From Emcibacter nanhaiensis (GTDB lineage: Bacteria > Pseudomonadota > Alphaproteobacteria > Sphingomonadales > Emcibacteraceae), in NCBI RefSeq assembly GCF_006385175.1, contig NZ_VFIY01000014.1, positions 62,001 through 126,000 on the forward strand: a stretch of DNA of 64,000 nt. The letters run 5' to 3'. Below the pieces are notes generated by a model. The model was not told where the DNA came from. It saw only the letters and a list, made by a program, of their open reading frames with translations, and ran no database searches. This document shows, piece after piece, positions 8,956 through 18,794 of this stretch (its first letter is position 1; the number at the start of each line of letters is the position of its first letter). The translations under genes and the position numbers were made by a program.

Positions 8956-9725
8956 TTATCTCCTTTGTCACCAGAACCCGAAACGGGGTTGTTTTTCACA
9001 TCTGAGAAGGCGTTACCGTCCCCTTGATCACTGGCCGGGACATAATCACGGTTCCAGTTGATTTCATGGACGTAGATGCCCAGTGGGTTCTTTCGGAGCA
9101 TCTCTTCGTTGTCAGGCGCGGCAAGAATGACGCCCAGGATCGCGGTATAACGATCGGTCCGTTCAAAATCGCCGTTTCGAAAAAGTTTTTCCTGCCATTT
9201 AATCTGGAAACTGTTCCGGGAAGCCCGCACTATACTGGTCACTTCAACGCTGACGGTTTTGATGCCCAACGCTTTGAAGGGATCATGTTCTCTCGCGTAA
9301 TTGCTGAGATAAAGAGCGCCACTGTCACTTACCATGTCATAGGCAGAGAGCCAGTTTTCCCGAAGCACGACGGGATCGGAAGGCAGGGAGCGAAGTTTTT
9401 CGATAAAATGCGATAAATGCCAGGCAATAACGGCGTCATCTGGATGGTAGCTTTCCAGCGCCGGGCTTATGTTGCGAACCTCCCCCTGTTCACCAACCTC
9501 CACCACATAAGGAACTATGTGATTTTGACCCGCCAGACGATAAAATCCAATCGCAAGTCCCAAAGAGAGGAAGAACAACAAAAACGCCATCAACCGCCAG
9601 TTTGCGGCCTGAACTCGCGCAGACCCCAGGCGTCTGTCCCAGACCTCAGACGCCTTCATAAAAGGCGTTTCTACAGGATCGGATTTTCCGTAGCTGATTG
9701 ATTGTCGGCTGAATATTCCAGTCAT
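8952..9725 (-). CDS. trbF: Conjugal transfer protein TrbF (VirB8 family)
   Basis: A short cytoplasmic N-terminus with VWDRRLGSARVQAANWR, typical of TrbF, is followed by one transmembrane helix (about 44-64) and a periplasmic VirB8 fold (to about 230) containing NPLGIYVHEINWNRD. It is an assembly factor of the inner-membrane platform. Only five bases separate it from trbL. Confidence 0.92.
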   Translation of the reverse strand: MTGIFSRQSISYGKSDPVETPFMKASEVWDRRLGSARVQAANWRLMAFLLFFLSLGLAIGFYRLAGQNHIVPYVVEVGEQGEVRNISPALESYHPDDAVIAWHLSHFIEKLRSLPSDPVVLRENWLSAYDMVSDSGALYLSNYAREHDPFKALGIKTVSVEVTSIVRASRNSFQIKWQEKLFRNGDFERTDRYTAILGVILAAPDNEEMLRKNPLGIYVHEINWNRDYVPASDQGDGNAFSDVKNNPVSGSGDKGDK

Positions 9726-9730
9726 GATCT

Positions 9731-11062
9731 TTATCCCTCCTTGTCACTTTGATTAATCGGTAGCGAAAGTGCGCTTGCGGATCTGTCCCCTTCCCTCATG
9801 GCCTGGAGCCCCATTCTGCCGAAGGACCTGAAATTCTGTCCTTTCCGGAAGTTTTTCGCCCACCGGGGTTCCGCTAAATTTTCGTCGCCTGCACCGGGCG
9901 GCCCAGCTGTCTGATGTGGGGAGATTTGTTCCGCAGGAGTTCCAGCCCCCGCCCAGGCCTTAAGGCGACCATGATCGAAACTCTCCTGAATGTTTCGGAC
10001 GGGTTTCAGAGCCCCCTCTTTCATTGAACCTGCCAAAGACGATCCCACGGATTTCAATCCACTTCCCACGCCACCGGAAGAAGTTGCGCGTCCGATGCGA
10101 TAGGCGGTACTGGCCTGACCGGCCACTGACGCCCCCGCCTTTACGGCTGAGAGACTTCCCGCTGCCGCTCCTTTAAAGGCCAGCGCTGCAGCACCTGACC
10201 CCGCCATCAGACCGCCGACTGCTGTCGCCGCGGCCCCCACAGCCGCTCCCGCGCCCAATTGCGGTGCACCACTGACAAGCCCCGCCGCCACAGCGGGAGA
10301 AAAGATGCTGAGTCCCAGGAGCGAAAGAGCGCCAAGCACAAGAGACAAGGCACCCGACAAAGTAGCTTCATTTTCCGACAGGGCATCGGCAAAGTCCACA
10401 AAGACCAGAGATCCAATTCCGACAATGACGGCCAGAACCATGACCTTGATGCCGGAAGAGATAACGCCGCCAAGAACCCTCTCCGCCAGGAAAGAGGTTT
10501 TGTTCCAGAGGGCGAAGGGCACCAGAATAAATCCGGCGAGGGTCACCAGCTTGAACTCAATAAGGGTTACAAACAGCTGAATGGCGAGGATGAAGAAAGA
10601 GACAATGACCACAATCCAGGAAAACAGGAGTACCGCGATGATCAGGAAGTTCTCGAAAAAGCTGGTCAGGCCCGCAAGATCCCCAATAGTGTCCAGCAAT
10701 GGCCAGGCCGCTTCAAATCCCGTTCGGGCAATATGTCCGGGACGGAACAGATCTTCCGCAGTCAAGGAAGTTCCGGTCGCCATTAGCCCGAGGCCCGCAA
10801 AACTGTCCAACAGCACTCCCGCCAGATAGGCATAATTATTAATCAGAAGCGCGAAGGCCCCCACATAGAGGACCTTTTTCAAGAGTGATGGAATAACCTG
10901 GGCATTTTCATCCATGGCCCAGAACAGGCCAGCCAAAGTCACATCAATGGCAATCAGAATACCGGCGAGCCAGGCCGTCTCGCTGCTAAGAATCCCGAAA
11001 CCGCTGTCAATGTAGCTTCCGAATATCCGACTAAAATTATCTATGATGCCCAGGTCTTCCAT
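9731..11062 (-). CDS. trbL: Conjugal transfer protein TrbL (VirB6 family)
   Basis: This polytopic inner-membrane protein has at least six hydrophobic segments in residues 25-270. A Gly/Ala-rich region (270-370) and a polar tail follow, as in TrbL. It forms part of the substrate path through the inner membrane. ATG 11062 is chosen because GAGGAGGG lies eight bases upstream; the longer frame starting at 11107 has no such site and would overlap trbJ. It lies 10 bases after trbJ. Confidence 0.9.
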   Translation of the reverse strand: MEDLGIIDNFSRIFGSYIDSGFGILSSETAWLAGILIAIDVTLAGLFWAMDENAQVIPSLLKKVLYVGAFALLINNYAYLAGVLLDSFAGLGLMATGTSLTAEDLFRPGHIARTGFEAAWPLLDTIGDLAGLTSFFENFLIIAVLLFSWIVVIVSFFILAIQLFVTLIEFKLVTLAGFILVPFALWNKTSFLAERVLGGVISSGIKVMVLAVIVGIGSLVFVDFADALSENEATLSGALSLVLGALSLLGLSIFSPAVAAGLVSGAPQLGAGAAVGAAATAVGGLMAGSGAAALAFKGAAAGSLSAVKAGASVAGQASTAYRIGRATSSGGVGSGLKSVGSSLAGSMKEGALKPVRNIQESFDHGRLKAWAGAGTPAEQISPHQTAGPPGAGDENLAEPRWAKNFRKGQNFRSFGRMGLQAMREGDRSASALSLPINQSDKEG

Positions 11063-11072
11063 TTCACCCTCC

Positions 11073-11816
11073 TCACCACGGGCGATCCGAGGAAGACAGA
11101 GACGCACTGCCCATGAAACTCTTCCTCAATGCCCGTGCTTCCTCTTTTTCCACAAGCTTGCGGGCTTCCTCCAGAGATCGCGCCCGAAAGTAGAGCACGC
11201 TTGCCTGTTGTCCTTTCTCCAGTTGCTGAAGCTGAAAAAGACTGATCCGGTTTGCCGCCTGAGAGGTCTGCAAGAGCCCCTCCGCACTTTCAGAGGACTG
11301 GGACAGTTGCTGCCGGTATTCCCTGTTCTCCTCAAGGGAGGACATCAGAACCGCCTGGGCTTTGAGGCTGTCTTCAAGAGCTGACCGGGACAAACCCCAA
11401 CGCTCCCGCGCCCGCTGTAAATCTCCGTCTTTTTCGGAATATTGATCCGCATATAACCTGTCGAATGTCCGTTCAAGGGCGTCAACGTTCCGGCTCAGCC
11501 CCTCCGCGGAACTGATGAGCAGGTTGATCCTCTGCAGGCTTTGCACAAGATCCGGCAAAGACGCCTGTTCCAAGGGAGACAGGTTTTTAGCCATATTCTC
11601 CAGCATACGTACCTGATTTTGCAGACCGGTCAGCTGGTTGTTTATGGTTATCAGGCTTCGGCTGGCGATCAGCAGGTTCTGGGCATGATTGGCGGGATCA
11701 TAAACCACGTCTCCCAAGCCAAACAAAGCCCTGGCAGGATCAGCCATCAAGAGCGTCATCAGGCAGATCATAAAGGCACCATTTCGGACATGGCGGGTTT
11801 TACGTTTTTCCATCAT
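11073..11816 (-). CDS. trbJ: Conjugal transfer protein TrbJ (VirB5 family)
   Basis: A signal peptide ends near ADPARA (about residue 30). The mature part is largely helical with the motif LFGLGDVVYDPANHAQN typical of TrbJ and long amphipathic helices. It is a periplasmic or pilus-tip component. The start is one of two adjacent ATGs (11816/11813) behind AAGGAGA, overlapping the end of trbE by 17 bases. Confidence 0.9.
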   Translation of the reverse strand: MMEKRKTRHVRNGAFMICLMTLLMADPARALFGLGDVVYDPANHAQNLLIASRSLITINNQLTGLQNQVRMLENMAKNLSPLEQASLPDLVQSLQRINLLISSAEGLSRNVDALERTFDRLYADQYSEKDGDLQRARERWGLSRSALEDSLKAQAVLMSSLEENREYRQQLSQSSESAEGLLQTSQAANRISLFQLQQLEKGQQASVLYFRARSLEEARKLVEKEEARALRKSFMGSASLSSSDRPW

Positions 11817-14256
11817 CGTTTCTCCTTGAAGTGTCAGGCCCATATTGTTCGATAAGATCAGCCGCCCAGGGAAATCCGCGAGCCCTCAGCCAGCCTGCCC
11901 CGAATGTTTCCGATCCGCATTCGTTAGACACAGCCGTGATCATCGACCGGTCCTCCGGTGACGAGGCCGCCACCAGAGACAAAGCCAGCGGACCCAGCCC
12001 CAGTTGAAACAGCCGGCACCCCACTGGCGTTTGCAAGTAATAGTCCCGCTTGGGCGAAGAACGGGAGATGACTTCGATTTGCCGCTCACTCAGGCCAAAT
12101 GCTTTGTATATGTCCAGAAGACGAGGTTCAGCGGCACGCGGATTGGCGAGAAATATCCGACCGGGACAGCTCTCGGTGAGAACAGGCGAGATGCTGCTTT
12201 CCGCAATGTCGGATAAGGACTGCGTGGCAAAAACCACTGAGACGTTCTTTTTGCGCAACACCTTCAGCCATTCCCTGATCTTTCCGGCGAACGCCGGATG
12301 ATCCAGAAACAGCCAGGCTTCATCGAGAACCAACAGCGTGGGGCCATCGGTCGAGAAAACTTCCTCCAGCCTTCGGAATAGATAGCTCAGCACCGGCAGC
12401 ACCGCCGCGGGTTGTTCCATAAGCTCTTCCATTTCAAAAGCCTGCAAAGGTCCCGGCTCCAGTGTTTCGGCATCGCTGTCAAGCAGATGACCATAGGCGC
12501 CCTCGAGTGTGTAGGGCTTGAGCCCCTGTCGGAGATCTTCATCCTGCAGCAGCAGAACCAGCCCTGTCAGGGTACGTTCCTTCCTCGGCGCCGACGCCAG
12601 ACTGTTAAGAGCGGACCAAATTTGCTCCTTATGACAAGGCTCAAGCTTCACGCCCTGGGCTTCCAGCACCAGTGCTATCCAGTCTCCGGCCCATAGGCAC
12701 CAGCATTCCTCATCAATACGCGCCAGGGGCTGAAAGCCCGCCTGTCTGCCAGCTCCCGGCTCGTGAAACTCACCTCCCATGGCCAGGATGGCGGCTTTGC
12801 AGGAAGCGCCCTTGTCGAAGAAGCAGATATTGGCCTTGGGATAGCGCCGGAACTGAAGACACATGAGGGACAAGAGAACCGACTTTCCGGCCCCGGTGGG
12901 ACCGACCACCATCATGTGCCCCACATCTCCAATGTGCTGCACCAGGCGAAATGGCGTAAGACTGTCCGTCTCCGCGATCAGCAGAGGCGGACCCTGCAGA
13001 TGAGCATTTCGGACAGGTCCGGCCCAGGGAGAAGAGAGAGGGAGCAAGTGCGCCAGATTAAGACTGGAGATCATGGCTTTGCGGAGATTGGCATAAACAT
13101 GCCCCGGCAGGCTCCCGAGCCAGGCTTCAACCGCATTGACGCGCTCCCTGATAGCAACAAATCCTGAGCTACCCAGGACACGCTCCACAGCCATGATTTT
13201 CTCTTCGGCAACATCCTCTGAAGGGTCGCTCACCATTATGGTGACTGTCAGGTGACCATAAGAGACATAATCCCCACCAAGTTCCTGGAGGGCCTCTTCC
13301 ACATCCCGGGCCTTGTTTTCCGCGTCCCGGTCCAGCAACTGGGAGGCTTCATTGGTCATGACTTCTTTCAAAATATTGGCGAGGCTCTTTCTTTTGGAAA
13401 ACCATTGCCGCCGATATTTGTTCAGTTCCTTGAGGGCCTCCTCTTTATCCAGGGCCAGAAAGCGGCTCACATGTCGATATTCAAACCCCAGGCCATCCAG
13501 ACCGCCAAGCAAACCCGGAAGGGATGAGCCAGGGTATCCGGTCAGCGTGACCAGCTTCAGATATTGCTCCCCAAGCCTGGGGGAGATACCACCACTCAAG
13601 GTGTCATCTGTCAAAATCGCATCGAGATAAAAAGGCACCTCCGGAAGACTGATCTTATGTGATTTCGTGGAAACTGTTCCATGGAGATAAGTCAGCAAAT
13701 TGCCCTTCTCCAGCACATCAAACTCCGGCACCACATCCTCCAGCAGACCGAATATTCTGTCACTATGTCGCAGGAACTTCTCCAGATGACGCTCGGGCTT
13801 GCTGAGCGATGCTCCGTTGCCTTCGCCGTCCTTGCGAGACAGGAAAAGCCCGGTAACCTTGTCTGTACGATCTTCCGGCGGCATCCAGAGCAGAGCCAGG
13901 CAGAGACGGTTCTCGAAATGCTCTCCGCCTGCAAATTCCGCCCGCCGTTCTTCCTCCACAAGTGCGCTCACCGGATCGGGGAACTCAGACGTCGGATATG
14001 ATCTGGCAGCAATCCGCCTGTTATCCAGAAAGAGCGCCCAACCACTCCCCAGACGCTTCAAGGCGTCGTTCACCCGGGCATGAAAGGCAATGACCTCCCC
14101 CGTCTCCATATCCTGCAGATCGGGCCCTCTGAGTTCGGCGCACCTCATAAAACTGCCGTCCTTGTTCAGCACCACCGAAGGGTGAACCAGACCCGCCCAG
14201 GGCAAATGATCGGCCAGGCAGGCGGTCTTGTTTTGATATTCCCGAAGATTGAGCAT
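11800..14256 (-). CDS. trbE: Conjugal transfer ATPase TrbE (VirB4 family)
   Basis: The protein has 818 residues: an N-terminal CagE/VirB4 domain (about 1-410) and a P-loop ATPase domain with Walker A VVGPTGAGKSVLL (about 445), Walker B LLVLDEAW and the FATQSLSD motif. It powers pilus assembly and substrate transfer at the base of the channel. Length matches TrbE. Eight bases separate it from trbD. Confidence 0.95.
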   Translation of the reverse strand: MLNLREYQNKTACLADHLPWAGLVHPSVVLNKDGSFMRCAELRGPDLQDMETGEVIAFHARVNDALKRLGSGWALFLDNRRIAARSYPTSEFPDPVSALVEEERRAEFAGGEHFENRLCLALLWMPPEDRTDKVTGLFLSRKDGEGNGASLSKPERHLEKFLRHSDRIFGLLEDVVPEFDVLEKGNLLTYLHGTVSTKSHKISLPEVPFYLDAILTDDTLSGGISPRLGEQYLKLVTLTGYPGSSLPGLLGGLDGLGFEYRHVSRFLALDKEEALKELNKYRRQWFSKRKSLANILKEVMTNEASQLLDRDAENKARDVEEALQELGGDYVSYGHLTVTIMVSDPSEDVAEEKIMAVERVLGSSGFVAIRERVNAVEAWLGSLPGHVYANLRKAMISSLNLAHLLPLSSPWAGPVRNAHLQGPPLLIAETDSLTPFRLVQHIGDVGHMMVVGPTGAGKSVLLSLMCLQFRRYPKANICFFDKGASCKAAILAMGGEFHEPGAGRQAGFQPLARIDEECWCLWAGDWIALVLEAQGVKLEPCHKEQIWSALNSLASAPRKERTLTGLVLLLQDEDLRQGLKPYTLEGAYGHLLDSDAETLEPGPLQAFEMEELMEQPAAVLPVLSYLFRRLEEVFSTDGPTLLVLDEAWLFLDHPAFAGKIREWLKVLRKKNVSVVFATQSLSDIAESSISPVLTESCPGRIFLANPRAAEPRLLDIYKAFGLSERQIEVISRSSPKRDYYLQTPVGCRLFQLGLGPLALSLVAASSPEDRSMITAVSNECGSETFGAGWLRARGFPWAADLIEQYGPDTSRRNDDGKT

Positions 14257-14264
14257 ATTTTCTC

Positions 14265-14528
14265 TCAGCTGTAATAGTCCTTGTGGCGCAAATGCCTGAG
14301 GCCGGTTTCCAGAAAATCAGGGTCCCGTCTTGTCAACCAGACCGCGAGCGACTGACCGGTAAACCAGAGAAGCAGTCCAGCGAGCCACAATTGCAGGCCC
14401 AGGCCCATCGCCGCCGCCAGCGTCCCGATTACGATGGTTACCGATCTTCGCGCGCCTGCCAGCAACAGAGGCTCGGTCAGCGACCGATGAAGGGGCACTT
14501 CCAATCCAATGGGACGATTGTCCGTCAC
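14265..14528 (-). CDS. trbD: Conjugal transfer protein TrbD (VirB3 family)
   Basis: This small membrane protein (87 residues) has two closely spaced hydrophobic segments (about 28-62) and a conserved N-terminal PLHRSLTEP. In many systems VirB3 is fused to VirB4; here it is separate and directly precedes it. Its start overlaps the stop of trbC by four bases. Confidence 0.9.
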   Translation of the reverse strand: MTDNRPIGLEVPLHRSLTEPLLLAGARRSVTIVIGTLAAAMGLGLQLWLAGLLLWFTGQSLAVWLTRRDPDFLETGLRHLRHKDYYS

Positions 14529-14884
14529 AGGATCACCGCTCCTCCCCCGAAGGAGAAAAAGGCCAGAAAGAAACTGGTGGCGGCGAAAGCGATACTCAGG
14601 CCGAACACAATCTGCACCAGACGCCTGAAGCCGCCGCCCGTATCTCCAAACGCCAAAGTCAGCCCGGTGATGGTGATGATAATCACCGCTACGATCCGGG
14701 CCACAGGCCCTTCGATGCTGTCCAGGATCGCCTGGAGCGGCGCTTCCCAGGGCATGTTGGTCCCCGCGGCCTCGGCCACTGAAGCGTTGAGCAAGAGGAT
14801 CAGAGATCCGGCGGCAAGCTGTATTCGGGTCCTGAATTTTTTGAATATTTCAGCTCTGAAAACGGATTGTGTTCTGTCAAACAT
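14525..14884 (-). CDS. trbC: Pilin TrbC (VirB2 family)
   Basis: A long signal peptide ends near VAEAA, and two hydrophobic helices follow, as in VirB2/TrbC prepilins. In the RP4 system TrbC is cyclised after processing by the TraF peptidase, and a traF gene is present upstream in this operon. The start at 14884 is chosen because AAAGGAGATAGTCAG precedes it; a longer frame to 15040 lies inside trbB and is a shadow. Confidence 0.92.
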   Translation of the reverse strand: MFDRTQSVFRAEIFKKFRTRIQLAAGSLILLLNASVAEAAGTNMPWEAPLQAILDSIEGPVARIVAVIIITITGLTLAFGDTGGGFRRLVQIVFGLSIAFAATSFFLAFFSFGGGAVIL

Positions 14885-14888
14885 CTGA

Positions 14889-15914
14889 CTATCTCCTTTT
14901 GTCGGGCATTGGATTTGCCGGGTGAAGTTTCTCAATGCGGTAATCGTCACGGGTGAATCCCTTGACCTGAATGATTTCCCGAAGCCGTCGTGCTCCGCCG
15001 CGTCCTTCCAGGAACAACACCAGATCGACAGCCTGGGCAATCAGCCTGCAGGGCACCTGCTCGGAGACTTCCTGGATAAGCTGCTCAAAACGGTACAGGG
15101 CTCCACTGGCTGAGTTGGCATGGACTGTCGTGATGCCCCCGGGATGACCCGTATTCCAGGCTTTCAAAAGTTCAAGCGCTTCCCCTCCCCGTACTTCGCC
15201 CACAACGATCCGGTCAGGTCGAAGACGCAGAGAACTCTGAACCAGATCGCGCAGTCCCGCGACGCCCGGTCGGGTCTTCAAAAACATGCTGTTGGTGGCG
15301 GACGACCGTAACTCGCGCGTATCTTCCAAAATGATCAAACGCTCCTCCCTGTGCGTGAGCTCCGCGAGCAGCGCATTTGCAAAGGTCGTTTTTCCCGATC
15401 CTGTGCCCCCGGCAACCACCATATTCAGCCTCGCCTCCAGCGCATGACGAATGGCTTTCAGTTGCCAGGGTTCAATGATCCTGTCCTGAAGGTATTTCTG
15501 GAGATCCGGTTGAAACAATGTTGGCTTGCGAATGACGAAGGCGGGCATCGAGACCACAGGGGGAAGAAGCCCCTCAAAGCGTACCCCCGCGCCCTCCAGC
15601 AGCGGAATTTCGGTACTGACAAAAGGCGAGTTGCGATGAGCCACCCGTTCATCAAGGCTGGCAACAAGTCGAATTATCCGCTCCCGCATGGCCGCAGAGA
15701 GAGTATGATCGGTCGCACAACATCCTTTGTCTGCACTGTCGATCCAGAGTGAACCATCCGGATTGACCAGAATATCCGTCACTCCGTCGTCCTGAAGCGC
15801 CGCCAGAATCTCCGTCCCGAGAGCCGTCTTCAGCATAGCGGTCTTGCGGCTGGGGCCTGCGCCATTCCCGGGCTCCGGATCATTTAAATATTTAACCTTA
15901 TGCGCCTCCTGCAT
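14889..15914 (-). CDS. trbB: Conjugal transfer ATPase TrbB (VirB11 family)
   Basis: A hexameric secretion ATPase of 341 residues. Walker A is VAGGTGSGKTTFANALL (about 165-181), Walker B is LIILEDT, and the Asp/His boxes are present (RPDRIVVGEVRGGEA, GHPGGITTVHANS). It switches between pilus assembly and DNA transfer. The start overlaps the preceding CopG-like gene by 17 bases. Confidence 0.95.
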   Translation of the reverse strand: MQEAHKVKYLNDPEPGNGAGPSRKTAMLKTALGTEILAALQDDGVTDILVNPDGSLWIDSADKGCCATDHTLSAAMRERIIRLVASLDERVAHRNSPFVSTEIPLLEGAGVRFEGLLPPVVSMPAFVIRKPTLFQPDLQKYLQDRIIEPWQLKAIRHALEARLNMVVAGGTGSGKTTFANALLAELTHREERLIILEDTRELRSSATNSMFLKTRPGVAGLRDLVQSSLRLRPDRIVVGEVRGGEALELLKAWNTGHPGGITTVHANSASGALYRFEQLIQEVSEQVPCRLIAQAVDLVLFLEGRGGARRLREIIQVKGFTRDDYRIEKLHPANPMPDKRR

Positions 15915-16359
15915 GATCCGCCTCCCCGGGATTCAGGGAAAATAGATCTGTCTCCTCCCCCTGCAACTGCTCCATGACGCGCGCCGTGAGGCCATTTCCT
16001 TCGGCGAGGCGACGCCCGAGAAAGGTCACGAACTCCTCAAACCTCTGCTGTCCCTTGGCACTGGCTGCTTCCCTGTCCTCCACCGGCAAAGGCGGTGTCA
16101 TGGTGAGGAAATAGCGAATAAAAAGCGCCTTGGTTTCCAGAAGAATGGTCAGATCCCGCTCCAGTCTGCCAAACTGTCGCCCTAGCCGATCCAAACGGCG
16201 CAGGATCAGTTCCTCGCTCCCGGGAAGACCGCCTTCCTCAAGATATTGCCCAAGCGCGAGTTCAACCAGGCCGGACCTCGAAACACCGCTTTTGGCAGCG
16301 AGCCTGTCAACCTTACGAAGTTCTTCCGGTTGCACGTAAACATTGATGCGGGGTTTCAT
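15898..16359 (-). CDS. CopG-like ribbon-helix-helix protein of Trb operons
   Basis: The N-terminus (MKPRINVYVQPEELRKVDRL) is a ribbon-helix-helix DNA-binding motif; the remaining 100 residues are helical. Such a gene between traG and trbB is a standing feature of Trb-type integrative elements. It may repress the operon or be a relaxosome accessory protein; the sequence does not decide. It overlaps traG by four bases and trbB by 17. Confidence 0.82.
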   Translation of the reverse strand: MKPRINVYVQPEELRKVDRLAAKSGVSRSGLVELALGQYLEEGGLPGSEELILRRLDRLGRQFGRLERDLTILLETKALFIRYFLTMTPPLPVEDREAASAKGQQRFEEFVTFLGRRLAEGNGLTARVMEQLQGEETDLFSLNPGEADHAGGA

Positions 16360-18470
16360 GAGCGTCCTCCCTTGTCGGCCGGACCGGAGTTTTTATCGCC
16401 TGACCTCTTCACAAAAGACGTCCCTCCGCTGAATGGCAGGTTGAACTGTCCGCCGTTGGAGGTCGATTTCCGCGGGAAATGTCGGTCCAGGCAGAGATCC
16501 GGAAATTCAAACCCGACATCCCCGGCATCGTCTTTTCCCTTTGAGTTTCCAGGGTCATCCTCCCCCGCCGGGCCTGTGCAAGACTCCTTTCGGTTCTCCC
16601 GTCCCTCTACAGAAAGTTTGTCGGACACCGATGCTTCCAGGCCTTTCCAGTCATTTTGCGGCTCGCTGTCATTTTGTGGCTCGCTGTCATCGTCCGGGTT
16701 CTGACAACAGGGCGGTAGAGATCTCTCTATGAAATTTCTGTCGGTAAAATATTTGATCTTGTTTGCCAGTACCGGTTTCCGTCCGGAAATCTGGATAATC
16801 TCCTGACCCTCAGGCAGTTGCATGATTTCCCCGGGGGTCAGCAACTGTCGCGCCGTCTCCTGACTGGAAACCATGACATGACCGAGCCAGGGCGCCAAAC
16901 GGTGGCCGGCGTAATTACGCTGATGCCGCCGTTCCGTCATGCTGCCGAGGCTGTCCGAAACCCTCTTCGCGGTTCTCTCGTCGTTGGTGGCAAAGGCGAT
17001 CCGGATATGGCAGTTGTCCAGAATTGCGCTGTTTTCGCCATAAGCTTTGACGATCTGGTTTAAACTCTGGGAGATCATGAAGGCTCTAATTCCGTATCCG
17101 GCAAGATAGGCCAGCGCCGTCTCGAAAAATTCGAGCCGCCCCAATGCGGGAAATTCATCCAGCATCAGAAGCAGTCGACTGGTTGTTGACCAGCGGCTCT
17201 TTCTTTTGCCCGGGAATTTGAAAATTCCGAAGATCCCACGGCTGGCGGGCGATGCTGTCGCAGTCTTCGTCGCCAGATCCACTTCCTCGGTCAGGCGGCG
17301 ACCAATCTGATTAAGGATCAACCTGATCAGCGGCCTTGTCCGGCTCAAATCCCCTGGCGGGACGACCAGATACAGGGAGACCGGTTTTCCCGTACGGACC
17401 AGGTCTCTGAGCACAAAAGATGACCGAGCCGTGACCTTACTGACCACCGGGTCCCGATAGAGCGTAAGAAAACTAAGCGCCGTGCTGAGCACACCGCTTC
17501 GCTCATTTTCGGTCTTGTTCAGGAGTTCTCGGGCCACAGCGGCCACAACCGGGTGAACGCCGGGTTCCTCACCACCTTGCCCCAGATGATCCGTATGCAG
17601 CATTTTCTCCAGAGTGGCTTCAAACGGGCAGGAAGGATCGCTGAGAATTTCCGCCACCCGGGCAAGAGTCTTCTCCTTCTCCGCATAAAGGACATGCAGA
17701 ATAACGCCCACCAGAAGAGAGTAGCTTGTCTTTTCCCAATGATTGCGACGATCCAGCACACCCTCCGGATCAACAAGGATGTCCGCAATATTCTGCACAT
17801 CACGCACCTCATTCTGCCCCTTGCGGACTTCCATGAGCGGGTTGAAACAGGCACTCTCCGGATCTGTCGGATTAAAATAAAGACATCTTGAAAAGCGTGA
17901 TCTCCAGCCGGAGGTCAGCCGCCAGTTCTCCCCCTTGAGATCATGGACAACCACACTTCCCAGCCAGGTCAAAAGCGTCGGCACGACCAGACCCACGCCT
18001 TTGCCCGCCCGGGTTGGCGCAAAAGCCATGACATGCTCCGGACCATCGTGACGCAGATAAGCCCCGGCGAACCCGCCAAGGACGACACCTTTCTTTCTGA
18101 AAAAACCTGATCTCTTCAACTGCTTTTTGGTTGCCCAGCGTGAAGACCCAAATGTCGTCGCATTCTTCTTTTCCCGGGCGCGCCAAAGAGACCCCAGAAT
18201 GGCGGCAAAAACCCCGATCAAGCCACCAGAGGCCGCAAGGGTCCCGGCTTTAAGAAACACTATTGGCGCATAGCTGCCATAGGCGTACCACCATTCAAAA
18301 AGCCTCCAGGGGAGATACACAGGAATGGAAAACAACTGGACCCATGGCTCCCCCAGTCTCATCTGATATCCCAGCATATGTGCCGCCCACTGGGTGGCAG
18401 ACCATATCGTGAGGAGCACGATGAGAAAGGTCAGGAGTATCTGTCCGAGCAGGATTTTTGTAGGTGTCAT
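16356..18470 (-). CDS. traG: Coupling protein TraG (VirD4 family)
   Basis: This type IV secretion coupling ATPase of 704 residues has N-terminal membrane helices (about 8-28 and 72-92), Walker A FAPTRAGKGVGLVVPTLLTW (about 150) and Walker B LLLMLDEFPALGRLEF. The C-terminal 120 residues are polar and repetitive (DDDSEPQNDSEPQND) and are likely disordered. It docks the relaxase-DNA complex onto the Trb channel. It is preceded by a gap of 324 bases from the relaxase gene. Confidence 0.95.
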   Translation of the reverse strand: MTPTKILLGQILLTFLIVLLTIWSATQWAAHMLGYQMRLGEPWVQLFSIPVYLPWRLFEWWYAYGSYAPIVFLKAGTLAASGGLIGVFAAILGSLWRAREKKNATTFGSSRWATKKQLKRSGFFRKKGVVLGGFAGAYLRHDGPEHVMAFAPTRAGKGVGLVVPTLLTWLGSVVVHDLKGENWRLTSGWRSRFSRCLYFNPTDPESACFNPLMEVRKGQNEVRDVQNIADILVDPEGVLDRRNHWEKTSYSLLVGVILHVLYAEKEKTLARVAEILSDPSCPFEATLEKMLHTDHLGQGGEEPGVHPVVAAVARELLNKTENERSGVLSTALSFLTLYRDPVVSKVTARSSFVLRDLVRTGKPVSLYLVVPPGDLSRTRPLIRLILNQIGRRLTEEVDLATKTATASPASRGIFGIFKFPGKRKSRWSTTSRLLLMLDEFPALGRLEFFETALAYLAGYGIRAFMISQSLNQIVKAYGENSAILDNCHIRIAFATNDERTAKRVSDSLGSMTERRHQRNYAGHRLAPWLGHVMVSSQETARQLLTPGEIMQLPEGQEIIQISGRKPVLANKIKYFTDRNFIERSLPPCCQNPDDDSEPQNDSEPQNDWKGLEASVSDKLSVEGRENRKESCTGPAGEDDPGNSKGKDDAGDVGFEFPDLCLDRHFPRKSTSNGGQFNLPFSGGTSFVKRSGDKNSGPADKGGRS

Positions 18471-18794
18471 TTTCAGTTCCCTGTCTTAAAGGTTCTGAAG
18501 AAATGAGACCGTCCAGAGAAGATCAAATCAAGGCCTTTTTCCTTACATGACAAAGGGTTATGATCACAGAGAAACACACCGACCCGAGGAGATGTTTTCC
18601 GGACTCCAAAGAAATGCAAAGACGTCATAAAAAAGATGAAGTATCGAGCTCCGATTTCCCTGAAATACGGAGAAAAAACTCGCGGGCCCGGACGATTTTT
18701 GAATCGACTCGTCTCTGACCCGTTGATTTAAGGGCGTATATTTTGAGAAATTTTGGGAAGAACAGACCGCCTTAAGGACCGGTCTTTTCTCCGG
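18471..18794. other. Intergenic gap inside the transfer operon (possible oriT)
   Basis: This 324-base non-coding gap between traG and the relaxase gene is the only large break in the otherwise tightly packed transfer operon. It holds no convincing reading frame. It is AT-richer than its neighbours on the traG side and has short inverted repeats (AGACCG...CGGTCT at 18766-18787). A nic region is plausible here but no consensus could be assigned by eye. Confidence 0.3.
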